Below are positions 19,945 through 28,442 of a DNA stretch of 64,000 nucleotides, piece by piece. Origin of the DNA: Streptomyces fragilis (GTDB lineage Bacteria > Actinomycetota > Actinomycetes > Streptomycetales > Streptomycetaceae); the NCBI RefSeq assembly GCF_003112515.1, contig NZ_BEVZ01000003.1:496001-560000 (forward strand). The letters run 5' to 3'. Position 1 is the stretch's first letter. Every line of letters starts with the position of its first letter. The notes under the pieces are model-generated. The model was not told the origin of the DNA. It saw nothing but the letters and a program-made list of their open reading frames with translations, and ran no database searches. A program made the translations under genes and the position numbers.

Positions 19945-19988
19945 ACGGCCCCCCTCCACCGCCCTTGCCGGGCGGGGAGGGGGGCCGT
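19945..19988. terminator. terminator at the end of the suf operon
   Basis: Stem ACGGCCCCCCTCC-A-CCGCCC (19945-19964) pairs with GGGCGG-GGAGGGGGGCCGT (19970-19988) around a 5-base loop. It lies between the convergent suf operon and the DUF2200 gene. Confidence 0.75.
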
Positions 19989-20043
19989 CGTCGTCGTGTC
20001 GTGGCTCGGGGAACGCCCGGGGAGTACTTGGGTGCCGCGCGGG

Positions 20044-20460
20044 TCAGGCGGCGCTGCCGCTGCCGCTGCCGCTGCCGCTGCCGCTGCCGCTGCCGCTGCT
20101 TCCGCTGACGCCGGCGCGGAGGATCGACGTCATCTTCTTGCCGCGGGCCAGCTCGTCGACGAGCTTGTCCATCCAGCGGATCCGCTGCATCAGAGGATCC
20201 TCGATCTCCTCGACCCGGTGGCCGCAGATCACGCCGGTGATCAGCGAGGCGTTCGGGTTCATCGCGGGGGCCTCGTCGAAGAAGGTCTCCAGGTCCGTCC
20301 CGTCGGCGACCACCCGGTCGAGACCGGCGCCGTCGTAGCCGGTGAGCCAGGTGATCACCTGGCGGACCTCGTCCTCGGAGCGGCCCTTGCGCTCCACCTT
20401 GGTCACGTACAGCGGATAGATCGAGGCGAAGGTCATGCGCCTGATGCGGTCGGCGGCCAC
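20044..20460 (-). CDS. DUF2200 family protein with Ser-Gly repeat tail
   Basis: The 138-residue protein of unknown function belongs to DUF2200: MTFASIYPLYVTKVERKGR at the start, then VRQVITWLTGYDG, LETFFDEAPAMNPNASLITGVICG, and EEIEDPLMQRIRWMDKLVDELARGKKM. The GTG at 20460 gives the family's usual short N-terminus and has GGGGAG six bases upstream. The family normally ends near KMTSILR. Here a C-terminal tail of about 17 residues, almost all alternating Ser and Gly, is added by a 6-bp repeat. The gene is monocistronic and convergent with suf. Confidence 0.85.
   Translation of the reverse strand: MAADRIRRMTFASIYPLYVTKVERKGRSEDEVRQVITWLTGYDGAGLDRVVADGTDLETFFDEAPAMNPNASLITGVICGHRVEEIEDPLMQRIRWMDKLVDELARGKKMTSILRAGVSGSSGSGSGSGSGSGSGSAA
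20054..20095. repeat. 6-bp microsatellite inside the DUF2200 gene
   Basis: Seven perfect copies of CTGCCG (GSGSGS on the coding minus strand) plus imperfect flanks. Because the unit is two codons, copy-number change alters tail length without changing the frame. Confidence 0.85.
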
Positions 20461-20597
20461 GGTGTGCTCCCCACGTCGTCGGTCGTCCCCACTGTAGTTC
20501 CGCCGTCGGGGGTGAGCCGGCCGGTCCGGGCAGGGGGTCGCCCATCGACCGGACCGGCCGATGCGTCGTCCGCTCAGGCGGGCGGGGCGGGCGGCTC

Positions 20598-22013
20598 CTA
20601 GCGCGGCGCGGGAGGTCCGGCGGGCGGTGCCGGCGGGGAGGCCGGGCCGTCGGCAGGGGAGGCCGGGCCGTCGGGCGGCGTGAGGGCGCCCGACGGAGAG
20701 GCGTCTGCCGGAGGGGTGTCCGCCGGAGGGGCGGACGGGGGCGCCGTGGGCGGGACGGGCGGCGCCATGGGCGGGAGGTACGGGTCCGTGGGGCCCGCGG
20801 CAGCTCCGGGCGGGGGCGTCGGGGCGGTGTACGGAGCCACGGGGCCGGTGTACGGAGCCGTCGCGCCGGGGTACGGGCCGGCCGGCGCCGCCGGGGGAGC
20901 CGCTCCGGGCGGGCCGTACGACGCGGCGGAGGCGAGCAGCGTCTCGGCGAAGTTCTCCCGGCGCAGGCGCTGGTCGACGTAGAGCAGCCCGGTGCTGTAC
21001 GAGCTCAGCGCGAAGGTCAGGAAGTACACGGCCGCCATCACCGCGCCGACCAGCACCATGACCACCACCGCGGCGATGCCCCACGTCGGGTCGGCCCCCT
21101 CGGAGAAGCCCGCGGAGGAGGCGAGGGGCACCGTGACGAGCATCATCACCAGCATGCAGACCAGGATCGCCACGTACGCCATGGCACCGACGATCATGCC
21201 CATGAGGTAGGTGATGCCGAAGACCCGCCACCAGTCGCCCTTCACCAGCGCCGCCGAACGGCGCAACGAGGCCACCGGGCCCAGGTCCTCCAGGACGGTG
21301 ATCGCGGGGGCGAAGATCAGGCGGTAGCCCATCCAGACCATGCCCACGATCGCCGCGCACACCACCAGGAAGCCGACGACCGCGAGCGCCGTGCCCCCCG
21401 GGTTCTGCTGCTCGACGCCCACGCCCACGCAGACGCCGCCCACGACGGCCACCAGGAAGAACGGCAGGGCCGCGCACATGACGAGCAGCATCGTGCCCAG
21501 CACGCGCAGCGTCCGGACGCCGATGCGCTCCCGCAGCACGGACAGGGTGACCTTGCGGCCGACCACGGTCTCCCGCAGCGCGATCATGGGCGCCACGTAG
21601 ATCAGCGCGGGCAGGACGAACAGCGCGGCCGGGCCGCCGAGGAGGGCCAGCGACACCGAGGCGGGCGCGGTGGTCTCCGGGTCGCCGGCGCCGAGCAGGA
21701 CCAGCGGGACGGTCAGGAGCAGACCGACGCCCAGCATCGTCAGCAGGGCGAAGACCAGCAACTGCAGCCAGGACCGGCCGAACGCGAGGAACGTCCCCTT
21801 GATGATGTCGCCCACGCCCAGCGGGCGCAGCGGGACGACGCCCGGCTGCGGCGCCCAGGCCTTCTGCGCGTAGTACGGGTAGGGCGGCTGCGGCGGCACG
21901 CCGTACCCGCCGTGTCCGCCGTGTCCGCCGTACGGAGGTTGCGGCGGCTGTCCGCCGTGCGGCGGTTGCGGCGGAGGGCCGTACGGAGGCGGTGGCGGCT
22001 GGTTGTACGACAT
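20598..22013 (-). CDS. proline-rich multi-pass membrane protein
   Basis: The 471-residue protein has three parts: an N-terminal Pro/Gly/Tyr-rich tail (residues 1-55, repeats of the kind PPQPPYGG), a membrane domain of about six hydrophobic segments (residues 75-370), and a Pro/Ala-rich C-terminal tail (380-471). The membrane domain resembles those annotated as glycerophosphodiester phosphodiesterase membrane domain in actinobacteria, but no phosphodiesterase catalytic domain is present. The ATG at 22013 (MSYNQPP) has GGGAG 11 bases upstream; a GTG at 22031 is possible. A LexA-type box lies about 70 bp upstream, so it may be DNA-damage inducible. The function is unknown. Confidence 0.85.
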   Translation of the reverse strand: MSYNQPPPPPYGPPPQPPHGGQPPQPPYGGHGGHGGYGVPPQPPYPYYAQKAWAPQPGVVPLRPLGVGDIIKGTFLAFGRSWLQLLVFALLTMLGVGLLLTVPLVLLGAGDPETTAPASVSLALLGGPAALFVLPALIYVAPMIALRETVVGRKVTLSVLRERIGVRTLRVLGTMLLVMCAALPFFLVAVVGGVCVGVGVEQQNPGGTALAVVGFLVVCAAIVGMVWMGYRLIFAPAITVLEDLGPVASLRRSAALVKGDWWRVFGITYLMGMIVGAMAYVAILVCMLVMMLVTVPLASSAGFSEGADPTWGIAAVVVMVLVGAVMAAVYFLTFALSSYSTGLLYVDQRLRRENFAETLLASAASYGPPGAAPPAAPAGPYPGATAPYTGPVAPYTAPTPPPGAAAGPTDPYLPPMAPPVPPTAPPSAPPADTPPADASPSGALTPPDGPASPADGPASPPAPPAGPPAPR

Positions 22014-22082
22014 TTTCGGTTGTGCTCCCACCCCTGGGGCGCCGCGGAGGATGTCGACCGTGGCGCGGTCCTACGTGAACAT

Positions 22083-22100
22083 GGCGAACGTTAGTTCGCC
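22083..22100. promoter_or_regulatory. LexA (SOS) box upstream of the proline-rich membrane protein
   Basis: GGCGAAC-GTTA-GTTCGCC is a perfect 7-bp inverted repeat containing CGAAC-N4-GTTCG, the Gram-positive LexA/DinR operator. On the minus strand a possible -10, TAGGAC (complement of 22068-22073), lies just inside it, so the box covers the -35 region of the membrane-protein gene. The dapD promoter is more than 100 bp away. Confidence 0.7.
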
Positions 22101-22204
22101 GGGCTCCGGACGGGCGTGCCGGGGTCCGGCGGCGCGTGCCGCCCGGGTCGTCGCCCGGCACGGCCCACGCTCCCTGAGGAGGACGCCCGTTCCGTGGACA
22201 CCGG

Positions 22205-22234
22205 TTCGCCTCCACGAGCCCGCTCCGGATAGCG
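22205..22234 (+). promoter_or_regulatory. putative leaderless promoter of dapD
   Basis: TAGCGT (22229-22234) ends eight bases before the dapD ATG, and a weak -35, TTCGCC, lies 18 bp upstream of it. There is no Shine-Dalgarno sequence before the ATG, so a leaderless message is likely. Confidence 0.4.
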
Positions 22235-22242
22235 TTTCCCCC

Positions 22243-23232
22243 ATGACCGACACGACTGCCACCCGCGCCACCGGCGCCGTCGCCGCGGGTCTCGCGACCA
22301 TCGCCGCCGACGGAACCGTTCTCGACACCTGGTTCCCCGCCCCCGCGCTCGCCGACGCCCCCGGCCCGACCGGGACGGAGCGGCTCTCCGCCGAGCGTGC
22401 CGCCGAACTGCTCGGCGGGGGCGCCGCCAAGGCCGTCGGCCAGGACGCCCGCCGCGGCGTCGAGGTGGTCGCCGTCCGCACGGTCATCGCCTCCCTGGAG
22501 GACAAGCCGGTCGACGCGCACGACGCCTACCTGCGCCTCCACCTGCTCTCGCACCGCCTGGTCAAGCCGCACGGCCAGTCCCTGGACGGCATCTTCGGCC
22601 ACCTGGCCAACGTCGCCTGGACCTCGCTCGGCCCGGTCGCCGTCGACGACATCGAGAAGGTGCGCCTCAACGCGCGCGCCGAGGGCCTGCACCTCCAGGT
22701 CACCTCCATCGACAAGTTCCCCCGCATGACGGACTACGTCGTCCCCAAGGGCGTGCGCATCGCCGACGCCGACCGGGTCCGCCTCGGCGCCCACCTGGCC
22801 GAGGGCACCACCGTGATGCACGAGGGCTTCGTCAACTTCAACGCGGGCACCCTGGGCACCTCGATGGTCGAGGGCCGCATCTCGGCCGGTGTCATCGTCG
22901 GCGACGGCTCCGACATCGGCGGCGGCGCCTCCACCATGGGCACCCTGTCCGGCGGCGGCAACGTCGTCATCTCCATCGGCGAGCGCTGCCTGGTCGGCGC
23001 CGAGGCGGGCGTGGGCATCGCGCTGGGCGACGAGTGCGTCGTCGAGGCCGGCCTGTACATCACCGCCGGCACCCGGGTCACCATGCCCGACGGGCAGGTC
23101 GTCAAGGCCCGCGAGCTGAGCGGCGCGTCCAACATCCTCTTCCGCCGCAACTCGGTCACCGGCACGGTCGAGGCCCGCCCGAACAACGCGGTCTGGGGCG
23201 GCCTCAACGAGATCCTGCACAGCCACAACTGA
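22243..23232 (+). CDS. dapD: 2,3,4,5-tetrahydropyridine-2,6-dicarboxylate N-succinyltransferase
   Basis: Succinylates tetrahydrodipicolinate in the lysine and meso-diaminopimelate pathway. The 329-residue protein has the length of the actinobacterial group and a left-handed beta-helix with hexapeptide repeats ([19 protein letters not shown], then [14 protein letters not shown], about residues 205-240). It ends [18 protein letters not shown]. The ATG at 22243 fits homologues and the nearby -10; the frame is open further upstream but with no coding signal. It converges with a dapA-type gene from the same pathway. Confidence 0.95.
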   Translation: MTDTTATRATGAVAAGLATIAADGTVLDTWFPAPALADAPGPTGTERLSAERAAELLGGGAAKAVGQDARRGVEVVAVRTVIASLEDKPVDAHDAYLRLHLLSHRLVKPHGQSLDGIFGHLANVAWTSLGPVAVDDIEKVRLNARAEGLHLQVTSIDKFPRMTDYVVPKGVRIADADRVRLGAHLAEGTTVMHEGFVNFNAGTLGTSMVEGRISAGVIVGDGSDIGGGASTMGTLSGGGNVVISIGERCLVGAEAGVGIALGDECVVEAGLYITAGTRVTMPDGQVVKARELSGASNILFRRNSVTGTVEARPNNAVWGGLNEILHSHN

Positions 23233-23263
23233 TCCGCCGGGAGCTTCCCGCGAGAGATCCGCA

Positions 23264-23305
23264 GGAACGCCCTCCGCCGGCCGACGGGCCGGGGGAGGGC
23301 GTTCC
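23264..23305. terminator. bidirectional terminator between dapD and dapA
   Basis: Outer stem GGAACGCCCTCC / GGAGGGCGTTCC with an inner CCGGCC / GGCCGG pairing, centred between the two convergent genes. Confidence 0.8.
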
Positions 23306-23307
23306 CG

Positions 23308-24195
23308 TCAGGCGGCGGTCAGCGCCTCGTACCGCTTGCGCAGGTCCGCCGTCACCCCGGCGGACGCGGCCCGCAGCGGGGCGCGGACCGGGCCGGCCGG
23401 GAGACCGAGGTCGGACAGCAGGGCCTTGGCGGTGACCGCGCCGGGCAGGCCCGAGGACATCATGGCCTCGATCAGCGGGACCGCCTCGCGCTGCAGCCGG
23501 GCCGCCCGCTCCGTGTCCCGCGCGTCGAACGCGTCGACGATCGCCCGGAAGTGCCCCGGCACCACGTTCGCCACCGTGCCGACGTACCCCGCGCACCCGA
23601 TCGCGTAGGTGGCGAGCACGTACTCGTCGCACCCCGTGTACACCGCGAGATCCGACTCGGCCAGCAGCTTCTGCGTGCCGAGCAGGTCGTAGGCGCAGTC
23701 CTTGACCGCGGCCACCCGCGGGTGCTCCGCGAGCCGCAGCAGCGTCGCCGTCTCGATGCGCACGCCGGTCCGGCCGGGGATGTCGTACAGCATCACCGGC
23801 AGCCCCGTGGCGTCCGCCACCGCGCGGAAGTGCTCCTCCAGCGCGTCCTGCGGCGGGCGGCTGTAGTAGGGGGAGACCAGCAGGAGTCCGTCCGCGCCCG
23901 CCCCCTCCGCCTGCCGGGCCAGCTGTGCGGAGTGCGCCGTGTCGGCGGTGCCCACCCCGGCCAGCAGCGCGGGCCCCTCGCCCACCGCCGCCCGCACGGC
24001 GCCGATCAGCGCGGACTTCTCCGCGTCCGAGGTGGTCGGCGATTCGCCCGTGGTGCCGTTCAGCACCAGTCCGTCGCAGCCGCCCGACACCAGCCGTTCG
24101 GCGAGGACGGCCGCGCCGTCGAGGTCGAGGGCGCCGTCCGGGGTGAAGGGGGTGACCATCGCGCACAGGGCGCGTCCGAAGGGAAGCGTCGTCAT
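23308..24195 (-). CDS. dapA: 4-hydroxy-tetrahydrodipicolinate synthase
   Basis: Condenses pyruvate with aspartate semialdehyde, the first committed step to diaminopimelate and lysine. The 295-residue TIM barrel has all family motifs: AMVTPFTPDGALD, LNGTTGESPTTSDAEK, LLVSPYYSRPP, the tyrosine in VMLYDIPGRTG, and the Schiff-base lysine in AAVKDCAYD. The ATG at 24195 gives the normal length; an upstream ATG at 24231 would add 12 poorly conserved residues. It may be one of two dapA copies, as Streptomyces often carry a second. A 7-bp dyad lies 42 bp upstream. Confidence 0.9.
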   Translation of the reverse strand: MTTLPFGRALCAMVTPFTPDGALDLDGAAVLAERLVSGGCDGLVLNGTTGESPTTSDAEKSALIGAVRAAVGEGPALLAGVGTADTAHSAQLARQAEGAGADGLLLVSPYYSRPPQDALEEHFRAVADATGLPVMLYDIPGRTGVRIETATLLRLAEHPRVAAVKDCAYDLLGTQKLLAESDLAVYTGCDEYVLATYAIGCAGYVGTVANVVPGHFRAIVDAFDARDTERAARLQREAVPLIEAMMSSGLPGAVTAKALLSDLGLPAGPVRAPLRAASAGVTADLRKRYEALTAA

Positions 24196-24236
24196 GTCTG
24201 GAGTGTCGGCCGCCGGTCGGTGAAGGTCCACTTAAA

Positions 24237-24265
24237 AGTTCTGGCCTGTATCGGGTAGCAGAACT
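24237..24265. promoter_or_regulatory. dyad between dapA and the 24395 gene
   Basis: AGTTCTG and CAGAACT form a perfect 7-bp inverted repeat separated by 15 bases, in an unusually A/T-rich stretch 42-70 bp upstream of dapA on the minus strand. It may be an operator; no regulator is assigned. Confidence 0.4.
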
Positions 24266-24394
24266 GAAACGAAGGTCTTCGCGTCAAGGATCTTCGGGTG
24301 CTTCCCTCGCAAGAGGGACACGCCGTCCCGGGGGCACCATCACCCGTCTAGGCTGGTCGCCCTGCCCGAACGCCCTCCGAGGAGAACCGCCCCG

Positions 24395-25882
24395 ATGTCA
24401 GACAGCACCCCCCTGCCGCCGGTACGGCTGCCCTCCGAGGCGGAGCTGGCGCGCGACGCGCTCGCCACCCCGCTGCTCTCCCGGGCGGCCCGCCTGGCCC
24501 GCTGGGCGGGGCCGGACACCCGGGTCGACTCCGGCGGCGGTCTGGTCGAGGAGCAGCTCGCCGCGGCTGCCGAGGCGCTGGGGCTGACCGGCCGGAGTGC
24601 CGAGGGCGGCGCGGACGCCGGGGCGGTCACGGACGCCGAGGCGGCCGAGGAGGCCCAGGCCGAGGCGAGCGAGGCCTGGCGCGCCGCCGTCGACACCGGC
24701 CTGGTGGAGGTCCTGGACGAGGAGGAGGGCACCGTCCGCGCCGGCGACAACCTGGCGCTGCTGACCTCCGGTTCGCCCGCCGAGGTGCTGCACATCTGGC
24801 TGGACGCGCTGGACGCGGCGATCGCCGACGCCTCCGTCCCCGACTTCGACGACCTGATGGACGTGATGGACGAGGGCGGCGAGATCGACTTCTCCTCGCT
24901 GGACTGGGACCCGCAGGCCGAGGCCGAGTTCCTCGAAGGCGTCCTGGCGAACCTCTACCTCCTCACCGCCGACGAGCGCGCCCCCGAGGGCGCCCCCGTT
25001 CCGCTGCCCGCGCTGGCCGCCTCGGTGGTCGTCCCCTCGGACGTCGCCGAGCCGACCGACGCGATGATGGAGGAGGTCTCCACCGCCATGATGCGGCTGG
25101 ACGACCAGTTCCGGATCCTCGCGCCGACCGGCCTGGCCGACTTCCGGCCGGTCGACGAGTCGCTGCTGATCGAGGAGGGCCAGGCGGCTCCGCAGACCCC
25201 CGACGACGAGCCGGAGGACCTGGAGCGCTACGGCGTGGTCCGCCTGACCCCGCTCGGCCTCTACGGGCTGCGCGCCCGGCTGCTCGACGCCGGCTACGCC
25301 GCCCCGGCCCTCGGCGACCTCGCCGGCAAGGGCGCCGACGCACTGCTCGACGGCACCGTCCACTACGGCCCGCTCGCTGCCCGCGCGGAGACCGAGCAGT
25401 GGCTGGCCCGCCGTGAACCGCTCGCCGCCGCACGGGAGTTGCTGGCCGCCGCCCGGGGCGGCGACGCGGACGCCCCGCTGCGCCGGCTGCACTGCCAGCA
25501 GGCACTGTCGCTGGTGGGCACCGAGGCCGAACCCGCGCTGCGCGAGGTGCTGGACGACCCGGAACTCGGCGGCCTCGCCCGGGTGTGGCTGGCCGAGCAC
25601 GGCGCGGCGGACATCCCCGCGCCCTCGCAGGAGCTGGTCTTCTGGCTCACCGTCGACACCGTCGCCGCGCAGCTGGCCGCCGAGGGCAACTCGGAGGAAC
25701 TGGTGGCGCTGGTCGAGGGCCTGGCCGCGCAGCACAGCGGGTTCTTCGACACCGCCTGGCGGGTCGACCACCCGGCCACCGCCGAGGTGCTCGAGGCGAT
25801 GGGGCGGCTCCACCCGGACAAGAGGATCGCCAAGGAGGCCCGCAAGGCCGCCTACAAGGCCCGGTCCCAGCAGGCCGGCTGA
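24395..25882 (+). CDS. uncharacterised acidic helical-repeat-like protein (paralogue of 39665-41059)
   Basis: The 495-residue cytoplasmic protein is rich in Ala, Glu, Asp and Leu; I cannot assign a function. The start is SEAELARDALATPLLSRAARLARWAGP. The C-terminal half reads like HEAT or other alpha-helical repeats, and the end is RLHPDKRIAKEARKAAYKARSQ. The gene at 39665-41059 has the same architecture and matching start and end motifs, so the two are paralogues. There is no signal peptide, membrane segment or catalytic motif. The ATG has GAGGAGAACC upstream. Confidence 0.8.
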   Translation: MSDSTPLPPVRLPSEAELARDALATPLLSRAARLARWAGPDTRVDSGGGLVEEQLAAAAEALGLTGRSAEGGADAGAVTDAEAAEEAQAEASEAWRAAVDTGLVEVLDEEEGTVRAGDNLALLTSGSPAEVLHIWLDALDAAIADASVPDFDDLMDVMDEGGEIDFSSLDWDPQAEAEFLEGVLANLYLLTADERAPEGAPVPLPALAASVVVPSDVAEPTDAMMEEVSTAMMRLDDQFRILAPTGLADFRPVDESLLIEEGQAAPQTPDDEPEDLERYGVVRLTPLGLYGLRARLLDAGYAAPALGDLAGKGADALLDGTVHYGPLAARAETEQWLARREPLAAARELLAAARGGDADAPLRRLHCQQALSLVGTEAEPALREVLDDPELGGLARVWLAEHGAADIPAPSQELVFWLTVDTVAAQLAAEGNSEELVALVEGLAAQHSGFFDTAWRVDHPATAEVLEAMGRLHPDKRIAKEARKAAYKARSQQAG

Positions 25883-25961
25883 CCACGGGACCGCGCGACA
25901 CCACCTACCGCGGCTGATCCGGTCGCCCGGCCGCCCGCTCGGCTCCGGGGTTGGCACCCGG

Positions 25962-26108
25962 GTGCCCCTCCACACGTGGGACCGGGCCGGGCACGGGCGC
26001 TCCGGCAACGCCACCCGGCACACCTTCGGCGGCCTGACCGACGCGGCGTTCCGGATGGTGCCGCTGCTCGAGGCGGCGGGCCGGGCCGAGTGGCGCCGGG
26101 CCGCGTGA
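25962..26108 (+). pseudogene. 48-codon coding remnant or tiny gene
   Basis: A short open stretch from GTG 25962 to TGA 26106-26108 in which every codon ends in G or C, as in real Streptomyces genes. The predicted end reads HTFGGLTDAAFRMVPLLEAAGRAEWRR, which looks like the C-terminus of a larger folded protein. Upstream of about 25955 the coding bias is lost. I infer a 3' fragment of a deleted gene, though a real small protein is possible. It ends 3 bp before a terminator stem. Confidence 0.3.
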
Positions 26109-26111
26109 CCC

Positions 26112-26141
26112 GGCGGCGGGCGCCCTGGTGCGCCCGCCGCC
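26112..26141. terminator. bidirectional terminator between the 24395 gene and terD-like gene
   Basis: Perfect 12-bp stem GGCGGCGGGCGC / GCGCCCGCCGCC with a 6-base loop between convergent units. Confidence 0.75.
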
Positions 26142-26166
26142 CGGCCCGGGTTGTCCTGCGGCGCCC

Positions 26167-27402
26167 TCAGAGCGCGCGGGCGGCCGGCTGGAGCATGTCG
26201 CGGACCGTGCGGGCCTTCACGAAATCGCCGATGGCCGTCATCTCCCACTCGCCGGAGTACTGACGGATGAACTTGGCCATCATCACGCCCGTCTTGGCCT
26301 CCGCCGAGGTCAGGTCGAAGCGGACCAGTTCGTTGCCCGAGGCGTCCAGCAGGCGGCAGTAGGCCTTGGCCACCTCGGTGAACTTCTGGCCGGTGAAGGA
26401 GTTCACCGTGAAGACGAGGCCGGTGACCTCCTGGGGGATCCGGCCCAGGTCGACGGCGATGACCTCGTCGTCGCCGCCGCCCTCACCGGTGAGGTTGTCG
26501 CCGGAGTGCTTGATCGCGCCGTTGAGGATCGACAGCTTGCCGAAGTAGCAGGCGTCGACCACGTTGCGCTGCGGGCCGTAGGCGATCACCGAGGCGTCCA
26601 GGTCGATGTCCCGGCCGCGGTAGGCGGGCTCCCAGCCCAGGCCCATGCGGACCTGGGAGAGCACCGGCTGCCCGCCCTTGACCAGGGAGACCGTCTGGTT
26701 CTTCTGCAGGGAGACGCGGCCCTTGTCGAGGTTGACCTTGCCGGAGCCGGGCGCGGGCGCCGGGGGAGCGGCGGCCGGCGGCGGGGGAGTGGAGGCGAAG
26801 GCCCGCGGATCGGCGACGGTGGGCTGCGAGGGCGCGGGCGGGGCGGGCGGTGCCGCCGGGGGAGCCGCGGGCGCCGCCTGGGCGGGGGCGGGAGCGGCGG
26901 GTTCCTCCACGGAGACGCCGAAGTCGGTGGCGATGCCGGCCAGACCGTCGGCGTATCCCTGCCCGACGGCACGGGCCTTCCAGACGCCGTTGCGCCGGTA
27001 GATCTCCATCACCACGAGAGCGGTTTCGGAGCCGAGGCCGGGCGGGGTGAAGGTGGCGAGGACGGAGCCGCCGTCGGCGTCGCGCAGCGTGGCCGTGGGC
27101 TCGATGCCCTGGAAGGTCTGGCCGGCCGCGTCCGGGCTGGCCGTCACCACGATCTTCTCGATGGCCGGGGGGACGGCGGCGGTGTCCACGGTGACGGAGT
27201 CGGGAGCCGCCCCGCCGCCCGAGCGGTACGTCACGCCCGGTCCGGACGGCTGGTTGTAGAAGATGAAGTCGTCGTCCGAGCGCACCTTGCCGTCGGCGGT
27301 GAGCATCAGGCCCGAGACGTCCAGCCGCACCGGTGCGGTGACCTCGACCGTCACACGGGCGGGGCTGAGGGGAATGTTCGAGCCAGGGGTCATAGCGGTC
27401 AT
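26167..27402 (-). CDS. two-domain TerD-family protein
   Basis: TerD-like stress protein of 411 residues; TerD domains bind Ca2+ and are linked to tellurite and general stress responses. The N-terminal TerD domain (about 1-160) has the variant motif RSDDDFIFYNQPSGPGV, then EIYRRNGVWKARAVGQGYADGLAGIATDFGV. A Pro/Ala-rich linker (about 165-225) joins it to a C-terminal TerD-like domain (about 226-400) that includes DDEVIAVDLGRIPQEVTGLVFTV. Most TerD proteins have one domain of about 190 residues, so this is a fusion. There is no signal peptide. Starts at 27402 or 27393 are both possible. Confidence 0.88.
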   Translation of the reverse strand: MTAMTPGSNIPLSPARVTVEVTAPVRLDVSGLMLTADGKVRSDDDFIFYNQPSGPGVTYRSGGGAAPDSVTVDTAAVPPAIEKIVVTASPDAAGQTFQGIEPTATLRDADGGSVLATFTPPGLGSETALVVMEIYRRNGVWKARAVGQGYADGLAGIATDFGVSVEEPAAPAPAQAAPAAPPAAPPAPPAPSQPTVADPRAFASTPPPPAAAPPAPAPGSGKVNLDKGRVSLQKNQTVSLVKGGQPVLSQVRMGLGWEPAYRGRDIDLDASVIAYGPQRNVVDACYFGKLSILNGAIKHSGDNLTGEGGGDDEVIAVDLGRIPQEVTGLVFTVNSFTGQKFTEVAKAYCRLLDASGNELVRFDLTSAEAKTGVMMAKFIRQYSGEWEMTAIGDFVKARTVRDMLQPAARAL

Positions 27403-27693
27403 GTGAGGAAGAACGACCGGGAGCCTTTTACCGTTCCCTTACCGGCCGAACGGGTGATCCGGACGGGGGACGTGGGGCAGGACGTCCGGGCCCGGGAGCA
27501 CCCACGTGACGAGCGCGGCGGGATTCGGCTGCGGCGAAAGGAGTCCCTGCATCGGGCACGCCGATGAATACGCAAAGCGATTTCGGCGCTTTCCGTCCGC
27601 GCATTTCCCATTCGAACATGCCCAGCCCGGGGGAGATCAAACGTCAAGGTTCTGCGGAGATCGTGAGAGCGGTCCGGGGTCGCCGCGGGCGGT

Positions 27694-27709
27694 GTTACGT
27701 CACTGTAAT
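27694..27709. promoter_or_regulatory. GlnR-like box upstream of ectA
   Basis: GTTAC-GTCACT-GTAAT holds the perfect inverted repeat TTAC-N6-GTAA and resembles the GlnR pattern gTnAC-n6-GtAAC. I recall a published report that GlnR represses ectABCD in Streptomyces coelicolor. The site is about 167 bp before the ectA ATG. Confidence 0.5.
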
Positions 27710-27861
27710 CAGGCTCACAAGGTGACCGTTATGCCGTGTTCGTACCGGGTGAAAAGGTGCATAAGTCCTGCGCCGACATCCTCCGCTGCGCGCCCGCGTG
27801 ATACCACAACGGGTCCGGTCGCGTAACCCCGCGCGGGAATGCAATTCTCTTTCCTGCTGGG

Positions 27862-27867
27862 TAAGTT
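27862..27867 (+). promoter_or_regulatory. putative -10 of ectA
   Basis: TAAGTT ends eight bases before the ectA ATG. With no ribosome site before the ATG, the transcript may be leaderless. A good -35 is not visible, so an activator or alternative sigma factor is possible. Confidence 0.4.
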
Positions 27868-27875
27868 AATTTCAC

Positions 27876-28442
27876 ATGACTGCCCTTCAAGCAGCCCCGA
27901 CGACGCAGCCGACGACGACTTCCGAATTCCCCGGCGGATTCCGTGACGGATTCCGCGTCGACCGCCCGAACGTGGCCGACGGCGCCGCCCTGTGGCGCAT
28001 CGCCCGTGACTCCCGGACGCTCGACCTCAACTCCTCCTACAGCTACCTGCTGTGGTGCCGCGACTTCGCCTCCACCTCCGCGGTGGCCCGCTCCGAGGAC
28101 GGCCGGGTGGCCGGCTTCGTGACCGGTTTCCTGCGCCCCGAGGACCCCCGGGTCCTCCTCGTGTGGCAGGTGGCCGTGGACGAGCGGTACCGCGGCCACG
28201 GGCTGGCGGGCCGGATGCTCGACGAGCTGGTGGCCCGGATCGACCACGAGAGCGAGCTCGGCGTGGACACCGTGGAGACCACCGTCACTCCGGGCAACCG
28301 GGCCTCCGAGCGCCTCTTCGCCTCCTTCGCCGCCCGCCACGGCGCCCAGGTGACCCACGAGGTCCTGTTCGCCGGCGAGCAGTTCCCGGCCGAGGGGGAG
28401 GCCCACGCCCCCGAGGTCCTGCACCGCATCGCGCCGCTGTGA
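27876..28442 (+). CDS. ectA: L-2,4-diaminobutyrate acetyltransferase
   Basis: Acetylates diaminobutyrate from acetyl-CoA, the second step of ectoine synthesis. The 188-residue GNAT-fold protein has the acetyl-CoA loop VDERYRGHGLAGRMLDEL near residue 103 and the EctA motifs LDLNSSYSYLLWCRDFASTS and ETTVTPGNRASERLF. It is first of ectABCD, probably translated from a leaderless message. The 104-bp gap to ectB lacks an obvious terminator. Confidence 0.96.
   Translation: MTALQAAPTTQPTTTSEFPGGFRDGFRVDRPNVADGAALWRIARDSRTLDLNSSYSYLLWCRDFASTSAVARSEDGRVAGFVTGFLRPEDPRVLLVWQVAVDERYRGHGLAGRMLDELVARIDHESELGVDTVETTVTPGNRASERLFASFAARHGAQVTHEVLFAGEQFPAEGEAHAPEVLHRIAPL

Larger units (their letters stand above)
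27403..27875. other. divergent control region terD-like/ectA
   Basis: This 473-bp region is markedly less G+C-rich than its surroundings, as expected for promoters. I see no credible gene. It contains a GlnR-like palindrome (27694-27709) and, near ectA, a -10-like TAAGTT (27862-27867) followed by the ATG without a Shine-Dalgarno sequence. Confidence 0.65.

Noticed and set aside
20044..23226. A 1060-codon open frame on the minus strand
   Set aside because: Only its last 138 codons (DUF2200 gene) are real. The rest runs antisense to dapD and out of frame through the membrane-protein gene, with Arg/Pro/Gly-rich shadow sequence.
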